Source: a virus. Taken from it: 53,810 nucleotides of DNA. The translations under genes were made by a program, and so were the position numbers. This document shows, piece after piece, positions 6,040-14,664 of the stretch. Numbering within the stretch: position 1 is the stretch's first letter; each line of letters starts with the position of its first letter. The stretch spans positions 1-53,810 of IMG/VR virus record IMGVR_UViG_3300050821_005619; one strand, 5' to 3'. A model generated the notes under the pieces. It saw nothing but the letters and a program-made list of their open reading frames with translations. It had not been told where the DNA came from and did no database searches.

Positions 6040-7218
6040 ATGACCCCTCCCTACAAGCTCATCGATCAGGCTACGGGTGAAGTGGCAATTGGATCGAACG
6101 GTGAGAAGTGGGAGGGCATGGACGTAGCTCCGGGTAACACGATGGAGCTCTACAACACTACTGACAATTCGAACCCATGGCCGCGCGTCTCACCCGGCAC
6201 CATCGTGCGCCCCGGCGACGGGCCGACGCCGCCTGACCCGCCTGATCCTCCCGATCCCCCCGACCCCACACCCCCACCGACAGGAGAAGGCATGGACTAT
6301 CCAACCAACGAGCAGCAGCTGCGCGACGCGCTCAACACCTACATGAACGAGCAGCGGGTCGGGCAACTCGACAACCGCGTCGATGTCACAATCAGCGACA
6401 CCATCGAGCTTGCCCAGCAGACCAACAGCGGGTGGCCATGGGGCGTCAACGGCAACTACGCCAAGATCAGGTACGCCGGTCCGGCGGGTCGCGATGCGTT
6501 GCGCGTGCTCGGTGTCCAAGGCGTCAACAACCGGGGTCTCACGATCAAGAACCTGTCGATCAACGGTGGCGATCCCAACATGCAGGACATGGGCGCGCTG
6601 GCCTGCCTGCGCCTCAGCGCGCCGCTCGGCGACGCGGGCTCGATCTACAAGTTCACTCTCGAGAACGTCTTCACCATGGCCGGGACCTACGGCGTGATCA
6701 TCGAGGGCGGCGTCTACGAGGGCATGTGCTCGAACGTCCATGCCGAGAACTGCACCAAGGACGGCATCATGGAGCAGCACCTCAACCTCGGCCAGAACGG
6801 GCAGGGGGTGGTGTCGAACGTGTTCTGGGTCCACCCCAACTCGTCGCGCAACTACGGCGCAGGGATGCGGCTGGTCTACTCGAACTATGTGATCGGCGGC
6901 AGCTTCATCGTCAACGGTGACGGTGGCGTGGTCGCCTCCGACGGCCTGCGTGGCATGATCTTCTCGAACGGCGAGAACACGGCGGGCAAGGATCAGGCCG
7001 CCTTCGTCGTGCCGAACAACGGCTACGGCTCCTACATCGAGGTGTGCGAGGCGAGCTCGGACGGCAAGACGGTGTGCCGCAAGTGGACCGGCAGCGCGTG
7101 GGTCGATGTCGGCTCGCCGATGCTCTACCTCATCGCCATGGGCGCGGGCGTGAGCGAGCGCGACAACCACGTGAGCTACTACGGCAATCCGCCCAACCCG
7201 ATGCGCGTTGTCAAGTAG
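6040..7218 (+). CDS. Right-handed beta-helix tailspike-like protein, 392 aa
   Basis: The N-terminal 60 residues form a small beta domain, followed by a PDPPDPPDPPDPTPPP linker (about 66-81). The remaining 300 residues show the spaced Gly, Asn and hydrophobic pattern of a parallel beta-helix (LTIKNLSINGG, YGVIIEGGVYEG, NYVIGGSFIVNGDGG). Such folds are typical of phage tailspikes and polysaccharide depolymerases. No catalytic residues could be assigned. A CGGAG Shine-Dalgarno precedes ATG 6040. It is convergent with the terminase gene, with only two bases between stops and no visible terminator. Confidence 0.65.
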   Translation: MTPPYKLIDQATGEVAIGSNGEKWEGMDVAPGNTMELYNTTDNSNPWPRVSPGTIVRPGDGPTPPDPPDPPDPPDPTPPPTGEGMDYPTNEQQLRDALNTYMNEQRVGQLDNRVDVTISDTIELAQQTNSGWPWGVNGNYAKIRYAGPAGRDALRVLGVQGVNNRGLTIKNLSINGGDPNMQDMGALACLRLSAPLGDAGSIYKFTLENVFTMAGTYGVIIEGGVYEGMCSNVHAENCTKDGIMEQHLNLGQNGQGVVSNVFWVHPNSSRNYGAGMRLVYSNYVIGGSFIVNGDGGVVASDGLRGMIFSNGENTAGKDQAAFVVPNNGYGSYIEVCEASSDGKTVCRKWTGSAWVDVGSPMLYLIAMGAGVSERDNHVSYYGNPPNPMRVVK

Positions 7219-7220
7219 AC

Positions 7221-8657
7221 TTAGGTCCAACCCGACGCGGTGACGCGCTGGGACGATACCCGACGCGGGGCGATGCGGCGAGCGACAGCACGCGCCGTAT
7301 TGCCCCGCGTGCCGAGGCAGGCGTACTGCAGGGCGTCGGCGACGTGGCTCCAGCGGTTCTTGTCGGGCACCGGCTTCGAGATATCGAGCTTGGTCTTGGA
7401 GTAGCGGTAGTGCCCGGCCATGCCTTGGATCAGGTGAGGACAGCCCCGGCGGCTGAACAGGATGGCGGGTCCGGCGTTGCGCTGCTGCAGCAGGTAGTCC
7501 TCGACCGCGCGCAGCCGGGTGTCGATGTCGTTGGTGCCCGCAGGCACGGCGGTGAAGCCCTCGCGCTTCAGGATGTCGAAGGCGTTGACCTCGTCGAACT
7601 GTGACTTGGCGATGCCTGCCGGGTCGCCGATCACCACCACCGGGCGGTTCTGGAAGCGCGGCTGCTGCAGCACCGGGCGCAGGTTCTGGCGCAGGTGGGT
7701 GATCAGGCCGATGTCCTCGGCCTTGATCTCTTCGAGCACGAGCAGTCGTCCCATGTAGTCAGGCTGGCAAATGATGGACCACGGGTCACGACCGAAGTCC
7801 TGTCCGATGTAGAGCGGTCCGTTGGGCAGGACTTCGATGTCATCCACGCAGTGAAAACTTGAGCGAAACGAAGATGCGAATACAGCAGTGCCAGAGGGAT
7901 CAGGGCCGTACTGGGCATCGACGTAGCGCTTGACCCAGTTCTTGTTATTGGATTGCGACAGTCGCTCATAGTAGGTCCGTCCTTGGGCGAGCCGCGCCGG
8001 GTGGTCGAGCGGCAACTTGATAGTCTCGGGCGTCTGCAAAAGGTAATTGAGATTTTCGGCGTTGGGCTCCATGCCACCGGGCTGGATGAAGATTGCCCAG
8101 TCTTTTTTCGGCAGGCTCATGGTTTCGTGCCACGGCGTGCCTTCGGGCGGCATGTTGGTGTCGGCAACGATGCCGTGCCACGTCGCGCCACCGTCGTCCG
8201 CTGAGGGGTATCTTCCGCACCTACCGGCGACGTCGTCGACCAGATCGCGGTCGATTTCGATGCACTCGCTCAAGAACGCGCCGGTTAAGTTCATCGACAA
8301 GATGCGCCGTCGATCTTCCGGCTCCTCGAGCGGCAGCAGCAGCCATTCTGAGCGCACGTCCCCGAAGTGGAAATAGATCGTGCCCTCGGAAACTTTCCAG
8401 TGCGCCAAGCCAGAGAACCACTGCGAGATGTCCTTGAGCACGGTTTGCTTCAACTGCTGCAAGGTCTGCCGCATAAGCGCGAAGCGCGTATAGCGCAGGC
8501 CATTGGGCGCGGCGCTCTGCATCAGCGAGCGCCGCATCAGTTCCCAGATGACGCCCGTGGTCTTGCCTGAGCCCAGCGGGCCACCGATGACGCGGTAGAA
8601 CGCCTCCGACTGCATCATCGCCGAGACGGTAGGGGGTGCGCGGTAATTGACTTCCAT
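7221..8657 (-). CDS. terL: Terminase large subunit, 478 aa
   Basis: The ATP-driven DNA packaging motor and nuclease. Walker A GPLGSGKTT lies at residues 26-34. A Walker B-like strand with a catalytic Glu follows (AFLSECIEI, 127-135). The C-terminal RNase H-fold nuclease has acidic residues in GQDFGRD (Asp287) and IGDPAG (Asp345). The length is normal for the family. The start overlaps no other gene but lies three bases after the small subunit stop. Both terminase genes run opposite to the portal and capsid genes, an uncommon arrangement. Confidence 0.93.
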   Translation of the reverse strand: MEVNYRAPPTVSAMMQSEAFYRVIGGPLGSGKTTGVIWELMRRSLMQSAAPNGLRYTRFALMRQTLQQLKQTVLKDISQWFSGLAHWKVSEGTIYFHFGDVRSEWLLLPLEEPEDRRRILSMNLTGAFLSECIEIDRDLVDDVAGRCGRYPSADDGGATWHGIVADTNMPPEGTPWHETMSLPKKDWAIFIQPGGMEPNAENLNYLLQTPETIKLPLDHPARLAQGRTYYERLSQSNNKNWVKRYVDAQYGPDPSGTAVFASSFRSSFHCVDDIEVLPNGPLYIGQDFGRDPWSIICQPDYMGRLLVLEEIKAEDIGLITHLRQNLRPVLQQPRFQNRPVVVIGDPAGIAKSQFDEVNAFDILKREGFTAVPAGTNDIDTRLRAVEDYLLQQRNAGPAILFSRRGCPHLIQGMAGHYRYSKTKLDISKPVPDKNRWSHVADALQYACLGTRGNTARAVARRIAPRRVSSQRVTASGWT

Positions 8658-8660
8658 GGC

Positions 8661-9152
8661 TCACACCGGCTGCTTGTCGAGCAGCACGGCGGTGCCTTCG
8701 AGGGTCGGCGGGTCAGTCATCGTCTTGTCGATGTTCACGAGCTTGTCGCCGATATAGATGTTGAAGCGCACGCGCTCCCCGGTGGTCTGGCCGCCGCTGT
8801 CGCGCTTGACCAGCCCGGCGACGTTGGCGGCCCACTTCAGCGCCTCGATCTTGGCCGCCATCGGCTGTTTCTTGTCGTGGATCAGGTCGAAGACCTCGGG
8901 GATGCTCTCCTCGATCATGGTCGCGGTCTTGGCCGAGATGCGCTCGTTGATCGCCTTGGGCGTGCTGGCGTTCCACAGTTCGAGCTCTTCCTCCAACCGC
9001 TGCTTGAAAAAGTTCGAGCCGACCACCCGCTGGTACTGCTCCTCGTCGATCCGGTAGCGCTCTTGGATTTGGCCGATGGGGACGAGGTTGCGGGCGATCT
9101 CGCGGGCCAGCTGGGAAGCCATTGTTTCGATGTTCAGTTCCTGCTCGCTCAT
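8661..9152 (-). CDS. terS: Putative terminase small subunit, 163 aa
   Basis: It lies directly upstream of the large subunit in the same direction, the usual order for TerS-TerL. The sequence is soluble and helical with a helix-turn-helix-like N-terminal part (QIQERYRIDEEQYQRVV) and a helical oligomerisation-like centre (AKIEALKWAANVAGLVKRD). The C-terminal part has beta character (RVRFNIYIGDKLVNI). ATG 9152 is preferred over the upstream in-frame ATG at 9170, which would overlap the portal start. The assignment rests on position and general build rather than on a signature motif. Confidence 0.8.
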   Translation of the reverse strand: MSEQELNIETMASQLAREIARNLVPIGQIQERYRIDEEQYQRVVGSNFFKQRLEEELELWNASTPKAINERISAKTATMIEESIPEVFDLIHDKKQPMAAKIEALKWAANVAGLVKRDSGGQTTGERVRFNIYIGDKLVNIDKTMTDPPTLEGTAVLLDKQPV

Positions 9153-9155
9153 GAT

Positions 9156-9170
9156 ATGGTCCCCGACCAT
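9156..9170. promoter_or_regulatory. Inverted repeat between divergent terminase and portal starts
   Basis: ATGGTC-CCC-GACCAT is a perfect 6-bp inverted repeat with a 3-base spacer. It fills the gap between the minus-strand start of the small terminase (9152) and the portal start (9169). With so little room, promoters for both genes must lie inside coding sequence, and this repeat is a candidate regulator site or RNA hairpin. Confidence 0.45.
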
Positions 9171-11382
9171 GGCTGACCCCGTGATCCCCTTTCCGACGCA
9201 GCGTCAACAGGGCCTCGTGCGCACCGTGTCGAACGCCGAGTTGCAGGCGGCGGAACAGCGACACATCGAGGAACAACGGGCTGCACAGCCTGACACTCTC
9301 CAGTTTCTAGGTCTCGCTGGGTACGTGCGTCAACAGTGGGACATGATGGTCCGCCATCGCAATACGATCAACGGTTGGTCGGATCGCCTGCTCTCCAGCC
9401 TGCGCATGGTGCAGGGCGTCTACGAGCCCGGCAAGCTGGCCGAGATCAGGAAGTTCGGTGGCAGCGAGGTCTACGCCCGCTTGATCGCGGCCAAGGTGCG
9501 CGGGGCGCAGTCCCTGTTGCGCGATGTCTATCTGGGTGCCGACAAGCCGTGGGGCCTGCAGGCTCCGTCGGACCCGACCATTCCCGCCGACCAGCTGCAG
9601 AACATTGAACAGTTGGTCACTGCCGAGGCGCAGTCGGCGGCACTGGGAGCACCGGGCGTACCCGATCCGACCGGCATGGGGCCGGGTATGCCGCCGATCC
9701 CTGGCACGCCGCCGTCACCCGACAAAATCCAGCAGCGCGTGTTCCAGCTGATGTCGGCGGCCCGCCAAGCGGCCAAGGAGCATCAGCACGAACAGTCGCT
9801 GATCGCCGAAGACAAGATCGACGAAGTGCTCGTCCAAGGAAACTTCTACGGTGCCTTGGGCGATTTTTTATACACCGTGTGCTCGATGCCCTTCGCCTGC
9901 CTCAAGGGCCCGACCGTGCGCATGGTGAACGACATCCAGTGGCAGGGCCAGCAGGCGGTCACGGTGCGGCGGCCGCGCCTGTGGTGGGACTGCATCAGCC
10001 CCTTCGATTTGTGGTGGACGCCCGGTGTCAGCGACATCGAGAGCGCCGATGTGATCCATCGCCTGCGCGTCACCCGCACCGACCTCAACGACCTGATCGG
10101 CCTGCCGGGCTACAACACGCCCAACATCCGGGCGGTGCTGCAGTATTACGGCTCGGGCGGCCTGACCGAGAACTGGGACTCGACCGACGCCTCGCGCGCC
10201 GTCATGGAGAACCGCGAGAACCCGGTCTACAACCAGTCCAACCTGATCACGACCTTGGAGTTCAATGGCAACGTGCAGGGTCGCATGCTGCTCGAGTACG
10301 GCTTCGACGACACCCAAATTGCCGACCCGCTGCGCGACTACGCCATCCAAGCGTGGCTGATCGGGCAGTACCTGATCAAGGTGCAACTCAGCCCGAACGT
10401 GCGCCGCCGCAAGCCGTTCTACATCACCAGCTTCGAAAAAATCCCCGGCTCGCCGATTGGCAACGGCATCCCCGATCTGGTGTCGGACCTGCAGGAGGTG
10501 TCGAACGCCTGCCTGCGCGCGGTGGTCAACAACATGAGCATCGCCTCGGGGCCGCAGGTCGTGATCAACGAGGATCGTCTGTCGGGGCAGGAGAGCGGCG
10601 ATGAGCTATATCCGTGGAAGCGCTGGCGCACGACTAATCCAGCCGTCGCTGGTTCGACTGAGCCCGCCGTCTCGTTCTTCCAGCCCCAGTCCAACGCCCA
10701 AGAGCTCTTCCAAGTCTTCAACGCCTTCTATGGCCTCGCTGATGATGTCAGCGCTATTCCTCGTTACCTATCCGGCAACTCGCCGGGTGGGGGTGCGGGT
10801 CGTACGGCTTCTGGTCTGGCGATGCTTATGGGCAACGCCTCGAAAATTCTTCAGACGGTTTGCGCGAACATCGACGGGGACGTGATCGATCCGTCGATCC
10901 GCGACCTGCTCGACCTGATCCTGATGACCGACACGTCGGGCCTGCTGAGCGGCGAGGAGGAGGTTCAGCCCAAGGGTGTCGCCGTCGCCGTGCAGCGTGA
11001 GACGATGCGCCAGCGGCAGCTTGAGTTCCTGCAGTTGACAGCCAACCCAATCGACATGCAGATCATCGGGCCGAAGGGCCGCGCCAACGTGCTGCGCGCG
11101 GTCTCGACCGGCATCGGCCTCGACGGCGAGGACATCGTGCCGAGCGAGGACGAGATGGCGGCACAGCAGAAGCAGGCCGAGGCGATGGCTCAGGCGCAGG
11201 GTATGCCCGGTGCGGCACAGCAGCCACCGCCTCCGCCGGGCGGGCCGGGCGGCCAGAAGGCGGCGGGTCCGCCTCCGGCCAAAGGTCCCTCCGGCGCGCC
11301 GCAGGCTCCGGGGCCGCAGGCATCATCGAAGGCCATGGGGCCGCAGACGAACTTGGTTGGCGCGCGCACAGCGGGTGCCTAG
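9169..11382 (+). CDS. Portal protein, 737 aa
   Basis: The ring through which DNA enters and leaves the capsid. Its length is close to that of the P22 portal, and it shows the usual pattern of an N-terminal helical wing, a beta-rich central core with several Trp-rich strands (VRRPRLWWDCISPFDLWWT), and a long C-terminal helical crown. The final 80 residues are Gln-, Pro- and Gly-rich and probably disordered. It is the first gene of the rightward virion operon, with scaffold and coat downstream. ATG 9169 was chosen by analogy (MADP start); the Shine-Dalgarno is weak. An in-frame ATG at 9151 is the alternative. Confidence 0.88.
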   Translation: MADPVIPFPTQRQQGLVRTVSNAELQAAEQRHIEEQRAAQPDTLQFLGLAGYVRQQWDMMVRHRNTINGWSDRLLSSLRMVQGVYEPGKLAEIRKFGGSEVYARLIAAKVRGAQSLLRDVYLGADKPWGLQAPSDPTIPADQLQNIEQLVTAEAQSAALGAPGVPDPTGMGPGMPPIPGTPPSPDKIQQRVFQLMSAARQAAKEHQHEQSLIAEDKIDEVLVQGNFYGALGDFLYTVCSMPFACLKGPTVRMVNDIQWQGQQAVTVRRPRLWWDCISPFDLWWTPGVSDIESADVIHRLRVTRTDLNDLIGLPGYNTPNIRAVLQYYGSGGLTENWDSTDASRAVMENRENPVYNQSNLITTLEFNGNVQGRMLLEYGFDDTQIADPLRDYAIQAWLIGQYLIKVQLSPNVRRRKPFYITSFEKIPGSPIGNGIPDLVSDLQEVSNACLRAVVNNMSIASGPQVVINEDRLSGQESGDELYPWKRWRTTNPAVAGSTEPAVSFFQPQSNAQELFQVFNAFYGLADDVSAIPRYLSGNSPGGGAGRTASGLAMLMGNASKILQTVCANIDGDVIDPSIRDLLDLILMTDTSGLLSGEEEVQPKGVAVAVQRETMRQRQLEFLQLTANPIDMQIIGPKGRANVLRAVSTGIGLDGEDIVPSEDEMAAQQKQAEAMAQAQGMPGAAQQPPPPPGGPGGQKAAGPPPAKGPSGAPQAPGPQASSKAMGPQTNLVGARTAGA

Positions 11383-11410
11383 TTTCCTTTTAAAAGGAAG
11401 GAGAGTTTCG

Positions 11411-11752
11411 ATGAGGAACATGAAGCCGACGACCAGCCCGCCCGGTGGGGCGTTCTTGAAGGGTGGCTCCCACAAGATGCACACATGGAGCGGCGCGGGT
11501 AAGCAGGAGCCCGGCCAGACGGCGCAGGAAGGCACCGGCGGCAAGCGCGACATGGGCCCGCACGCGGGCAGCGCGAGCGCCGGTTTCTACTCGTCCTCGA
11601 CCGACAACAAGTTTGGTGCCGGGACGCAGGAGCCGGGGCAGACCGCTTCGGCGGGCTCGCGGCAGCCGGGCTTCGCCAAGGGCGGCACGAACAAGATGCA
11701 CGGCAACAGCGGCTCGCGCGTCGCGGTGCCCGGTCAGTCGAGCCAGTCGTGA
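11411..11752 (+). CDS. Gly-rich small protein with internal repeats, 113 aa
   Basis: The protein is built from repeated KGGSHKMH or KGGTNKMH and QEPGQTA units (two copies of each). This gives a Gly-, Ser- and Gln-rich, probably disordered chain. AAGGAAGGAGAG lies upstream of ATG 11411. It sits between portal and scaffold, so it is likely a minor virion or assembly protein. No family was recognised. Confidence 0.7.
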   Translation: MRNMKPTTSPPGGAFLKGGSHKMHTWSGAGKQEPGQTAQEGTGGKRDMGPHAGSASAGFYSSSTDNKFGAGTQEPGQTASAGSRQPGFAKGGTNKMHGNSGSRVAVPGQSSQS

Positions 11753-11988
11753 AGCTGCCCGGCGTCCACCACGTCAACGGACGCAAGCTCGGGCAGCTAT
11801 CGACCTCGGTCCCGCCGATCACGGCGCAGAAAGGCAAGGGCGGCGGCGACGCGCTCTTGCCGAACCGCGCCGCCGTGCACGATCTGCTGGGCGGCGATCC
11901 CCTTCAGTCAGCCTTGGGCAACTACTCTAAAGCGACACCAACGGGCGCTAACGCTTTGGGGATGCCGGGCTTTCTGCCGAGGCCCTGA
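11749..11988 (+). CDS. Hypothetical protein, 79 aa
   Basis: It starts at GTG 11749, overlapping the previous stop. The protein is small, basic and Gly- and Pro-rich, with no membrane segment. The sequence gives little else. Its place in the head operon suggests a minor head or assembly role. Confidence 0.6.
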   Translation: MKLPGVHHVNGRKLGQLSTSVPPITAQKGKGGGDALLPNRAAVHDLLGGDPLQSALGNYSKATPTGANALGMPGFLPRP

Positions 11989-12234
11989 GTGGCGAACGAC
12001 CCGTGGTTCTCGATCACGATGGCGGCATCGAACCTCAAGGTTGCCCTGCCGGAGCAGTTCGCCGAGTTCGTGGAAGCGCTCAAGCAACTGGAAGAAAAGG
12101 CGAAAACGGACTTGCTCGCCGCCGACGCCAGTGTGATTTTGAGCGCCCAAGGCCAAGCCTCGATGGCGGCCAAAATCCGCGACCGTGTGGAGGGCTGCTT
12201 GGAGAAACGTAAAACCTACCAGAATAGGGCGTAG
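11989..12234 (+). CDS. Hypothetical helical protein, 81 aa
   Basis: It starts at GTG 11989, directly after the previous stop. The middle is a long charged helix (FAEFVEALKQLEEKAKTDLL), likely a coiled coil, and the C-terminus is basic. It precedes the scaffold gene by eight bases. A minor capsid assembly factor is possible but not demonstrated. Confidence 0.65.
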   Translation: MANDPWFSITMAASNLKVALPEQFAEFVEALKQLEEKAKTDLLAADASVILSAQGQASMAAKIRDRVEGCLEKRKTYQNRA

Positions 12235-12242
12235 AGGCGCAC

Positions 12243-13373
12243 ATGGCACAACCTGTCACAGCTGAAGTTCTGCGGTCGAAGGCACCGCAGGCCGGGGTCG
12301 ATCCCGACATCAAGGTCCCGCAGGTCGTACGCGACGCTGGTGCGCGGTCCGAGGCGATCCAACGTGCTCTCATCGGCGACGCCGAGCCGTCCGTCCTCGA
12401 GACGCCGCCGAACGGCGAGGCACCGCCTCCCCCGGAGGTCGTGTCGGCCCCGCCGGGGGAACCGCAGCCACCGCCGCAGCCGCCACCGCAGCCCGAGCCG
12501 CCGGTCCCGCCCGAGGAGTGGGAGCGTCGCTTCAAGGCGATGAAAGGCCGCTACGACCAGCTGAGCGAGCAGACCACCGGCATGAGCGAGATGCTGCAGC
12601 GACTGCAGAGCGAGAACGCCATCCTGCGCCAGCCCGCTACGCCGCCGAACGGCGCGACGCCCGGCACCCCGCTTGTCACTGAACAGGAACTTGCTGATTA
12701 CGGTCCAGAGTTCATCGACGTGGTGCGCCGCGCTGCCACCGAAGTGGCGGCTCCCCTGCAGGCCGAGATCGCCCATTTGCGCAGTCAGCTGGGCACCGTT
12801 CAGCAAGAGACGGGCAACGCCTTCCTCACCCGCATGCACGCGACGATTGGCGGGATCGTGCCGGACTGGGAACAAATCAACCGCGACCAGCGGTTTATGG
12901 ACTGGGTGAAGTTGCCCGACATGTTCAGCGGTGCTATTAGGCAACAGCTGATGCAGGAAGCATGGAACAACGGAGACGCCGTACGCGTTGCCGCCTTCTT
13001 CCGAGCTTTCCTCGCTGAAGCCGCTGCCGTCGACCCGCAACGGGGTACACACGCGCAGCCACCGCCACCGTCGATGGTGCCCGCGCGAGAGCCCGGCGCA
13101 CCGGGCATAGTGCCGCTGGCGACGCGTCTGTCACTCGATCAGTTAGCCGCTCCCGGCAGAGCTCACTCCGGCACGCAACAGCCTGCCAGTAAGCCTGTCT
13201 ACACCGCCCAAGATATCTCTCGGTTCTACACCGAGTGCGCTGCGGGGAAATGGCGGACGCGTGAGGGCGAGAGAGCAGCCATCGACGCCGACATCATCGC
13301 CGCGCAGCACGAGGGGCGGATCATCTCTGATCAACGCACGGTCCGGCCCACGGAGCGCAACGGCCACTGGTAA
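12243..13373 (+). CDS. Putative capsid scaffold protein, 376 aa
   Basis: It lies directly upstream of the major capsid gene, the usual scaffold position. Residues about 60-90 form a Pro-Gln-rich linker. Residues 90-130 are a strong coiled coil (FKAMKGRYDQLSEQTTGMSE). The C-terminal 45 residues form a charged helical end (YTAQDISRFYTECAAGKWRT), resembling the coat-binding helix-turn-helix of P22-type scaffolds. The remainder is helical. No protease gene is adjacent, so a reusable, P22-like scaffold is inferred. The call rests on context and architecture, not on sequence similarity. Confidence 0.7.
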   Translation: MAQPVTAEVLRSKAPQAGVDPDIKVPQVVRDAGARSEAIQRALIGDAEPSVLETPPNGEAPPPPEVVSAPPGEPQPPPQPPPQPEPPVPPEEWERRFKAMKGRYDQLSEQTTGMSEMLQRLQSENAILRQPATPPNGATPGTPLVTEQELADYGPEFIDVVRRAATEVAAPLQAEIAHLRSQLGTVQQETGNAFLTRMHATIGGIVPDWEQINRDQRFMDWVKLPDMFSGAIRQQLMQEAWNNGDAVRVAAFFRAFLAEAAAVDPQRGTHAQPPPPSMVPAREPGAPGIVPLATRLSLDQLAAPGRAHSGTQQPASKPVYTAQDISRFYTECAAGKWRTREGERAAIDADIIAAQHEGRIISDQRTVRPTERNGHW

Positions 13374-13409
13374 GCGCTCGAGGGTTGGACCACCAACCCT
13401 TAGGAGCGC
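13374..13409 (+). promoter_or_regulatory. Stem-loop covering the capsid gene ribosome-binding site
   Basis: Directly after the scaffold stop, AGGGTTGG (13381-13388) pairs perfectly with CCAACCCT (13393-13400) around an ACCA loop. GCGCTC (13374-13379) also pairs with GAGCGC (13404-13409). The AGGAG Shine-Dalgarno of the coat gene (13402-13406) lies largely inside the outer stem. There is no U-tract, so it is not an ordinary terminator. Translational control or mRNA processing or protection are the possible roles. Confidence 0.65.
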
Positions 13410-13412
13410 CTG

Positions 13413-14540
13413 ATGCTTCGCCCGTTCGTCCCGCTGGCTAAGATCAACCCGGCCGTCATGGGCCCGGTTGAAATCGACGCGGGGTTGGCTCCCAACCCCG
13501 GCGAAATTTCCAAGAACACCGCGTTCGCCTTCCCGCTCGCGGGCTCGGGCACCACGCCGCCGATCTTCCCGACCGGCTCATCGCAGCCTGCGCCGCCCTA
13601 CTCGGGCACGTTCATTCCCGAAATCTGGTCGGGCAAGCTGATCGAGAAGTTCTATGCCTCGACCGTGTTGGCGGCGATCAGCAACACCGACTACGAAGGC
13701 GAGATCAAGAACCAAGGCGACAAGGTGCACATCCGCACCAAGCCGACCATCACCATTCGGCCGTACCTCGCTGGCGGTAACCTCACCGTCGACCGGCCCG
13801 CTTCCAACATCGTCGACCTGACCATCGATCAGGGTCTCTACTTCAACGAGATTCTCGACGACGTCATGGAAATCCAGTCCGACATTAACCTGTTGGGCAT
13901 TTGGAGCGACGACGCCGCGCAGCAGATGAAGATCACGGTCGACACGGCCGTGCTGCTCAGCATGCTGGGTCAGGCCAACGCCGCCAATCAGGGTGCCACC
14001 GCTGGCCGGATCAGCGGCACCATCAACCTCGGTGTCACCGGCACGCCGCTGCCCGTGGTCGCCGTCATCGCCAACCCGCCGGTCGCGGGTCAGGTCACCA
14101 TCCTGCAGGCGATCCTGCGGCTGGGCTTGGCGCTCGACGAGCAGAACATCCCCGAGGTCGGGCGATGGGTCGTGCTCCCGGCATGGGCCGCTGCACTGAT
14201 CAAGGAGTCGGAACTCAGGCAGGCATACCTGTCGGGCGACGCCACTTCGATCCTGCGCAACGGGCGGCTGGGCGTCATCGACCGCTTCACACTGTACGTT
14301 TCGAACCTGCTGCCGCATGGCCCGGTCACCGGCCCACCGGCTCTCGCCGCTGGCGAGTGGGTGATGTACGCCGGGCACGCGCACGGCCTCACCTTCGCGT
14401 CGCAGATCAGCAAGGTCGAAACGCTGCGGTCCGAGTTCACCTTCGGCACGCTGCTCCGTGGCCTGCAGGTCTATGGCTCCAAGGTCATCGACGGCATCGC
14501 AATCGCGCAGGCGATCATCAGCGAGCCGACTCCTCCGTAA
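13413..14540 (+). CDS. Major capsid protein, 375 aa
   Basis: It follows the scaffold gene, has typical coat size, and shows the HK97-type pattern. An N-arm leads to a region with PEIWSGKLIEKFYASTVL, then a basic beta segment (GDKVHIRTKPTITIRPYL) like the E-loop. A long helix follows (AAQQMKITVDTAVLLSML), then an A-domain with WVVLPAWAAALIKESELR. These features recall the P22-like coat proteins of many podoviruses. A very good Shine-Dalgarno precedes ATG 13413 but lies in a stem-loop. High expression is expected. Confidence 0.88.
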   Translation: MLRPFVPLAKINPAVMGPVEIDAGLAPNPGEISKNTAFAFPLAGSGTTPPIFPTGSSQPAPPYSGTFIPEIWSGKLIEKFYASTVLAAISNTDYEGEIKNQGDKVHIRTKPTITIRPYLAGGNLTVDRPASNIVDLTIDQGLYFNEILDDVMEIQSDINLLGIWSDDAAQQMKITVDTAVLLSMLGQANAANQGATAGRISGTINLGVTGTPLPVVAVIANPPVAGQVTILQAILRLGLALDEQNIPEVGRWVVLPAWAAALIKESELRQAYLSGDATSILRNGRLGVIDRFTLYVSNLLPHGPVTGPPALAAGEWVMYAGHAHGLTFASQISKVETLRSEFTFGTLLRGLQVYGSKVIDGIAIAQAIISEPTPP

Positions 14541-14664
14541 GCCGGGTCGGGCCTCGACGAGTAGCCCGCTAAGGCGAAGCGCCAACGTCGCGAGAAGATA
14601 GACTTCGCTGGCGCAGACCGATGCGGTTAGTCGGGGCCCGCACTTTGCTTCACAGGGAGGTGTG

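Noticed and set aside
14541-14664. Possible gene or terminator between capsid and fibre genes
   Set aside because: Only weak local hairpins and no U-tract; no open frame with a ribosome-binding site.
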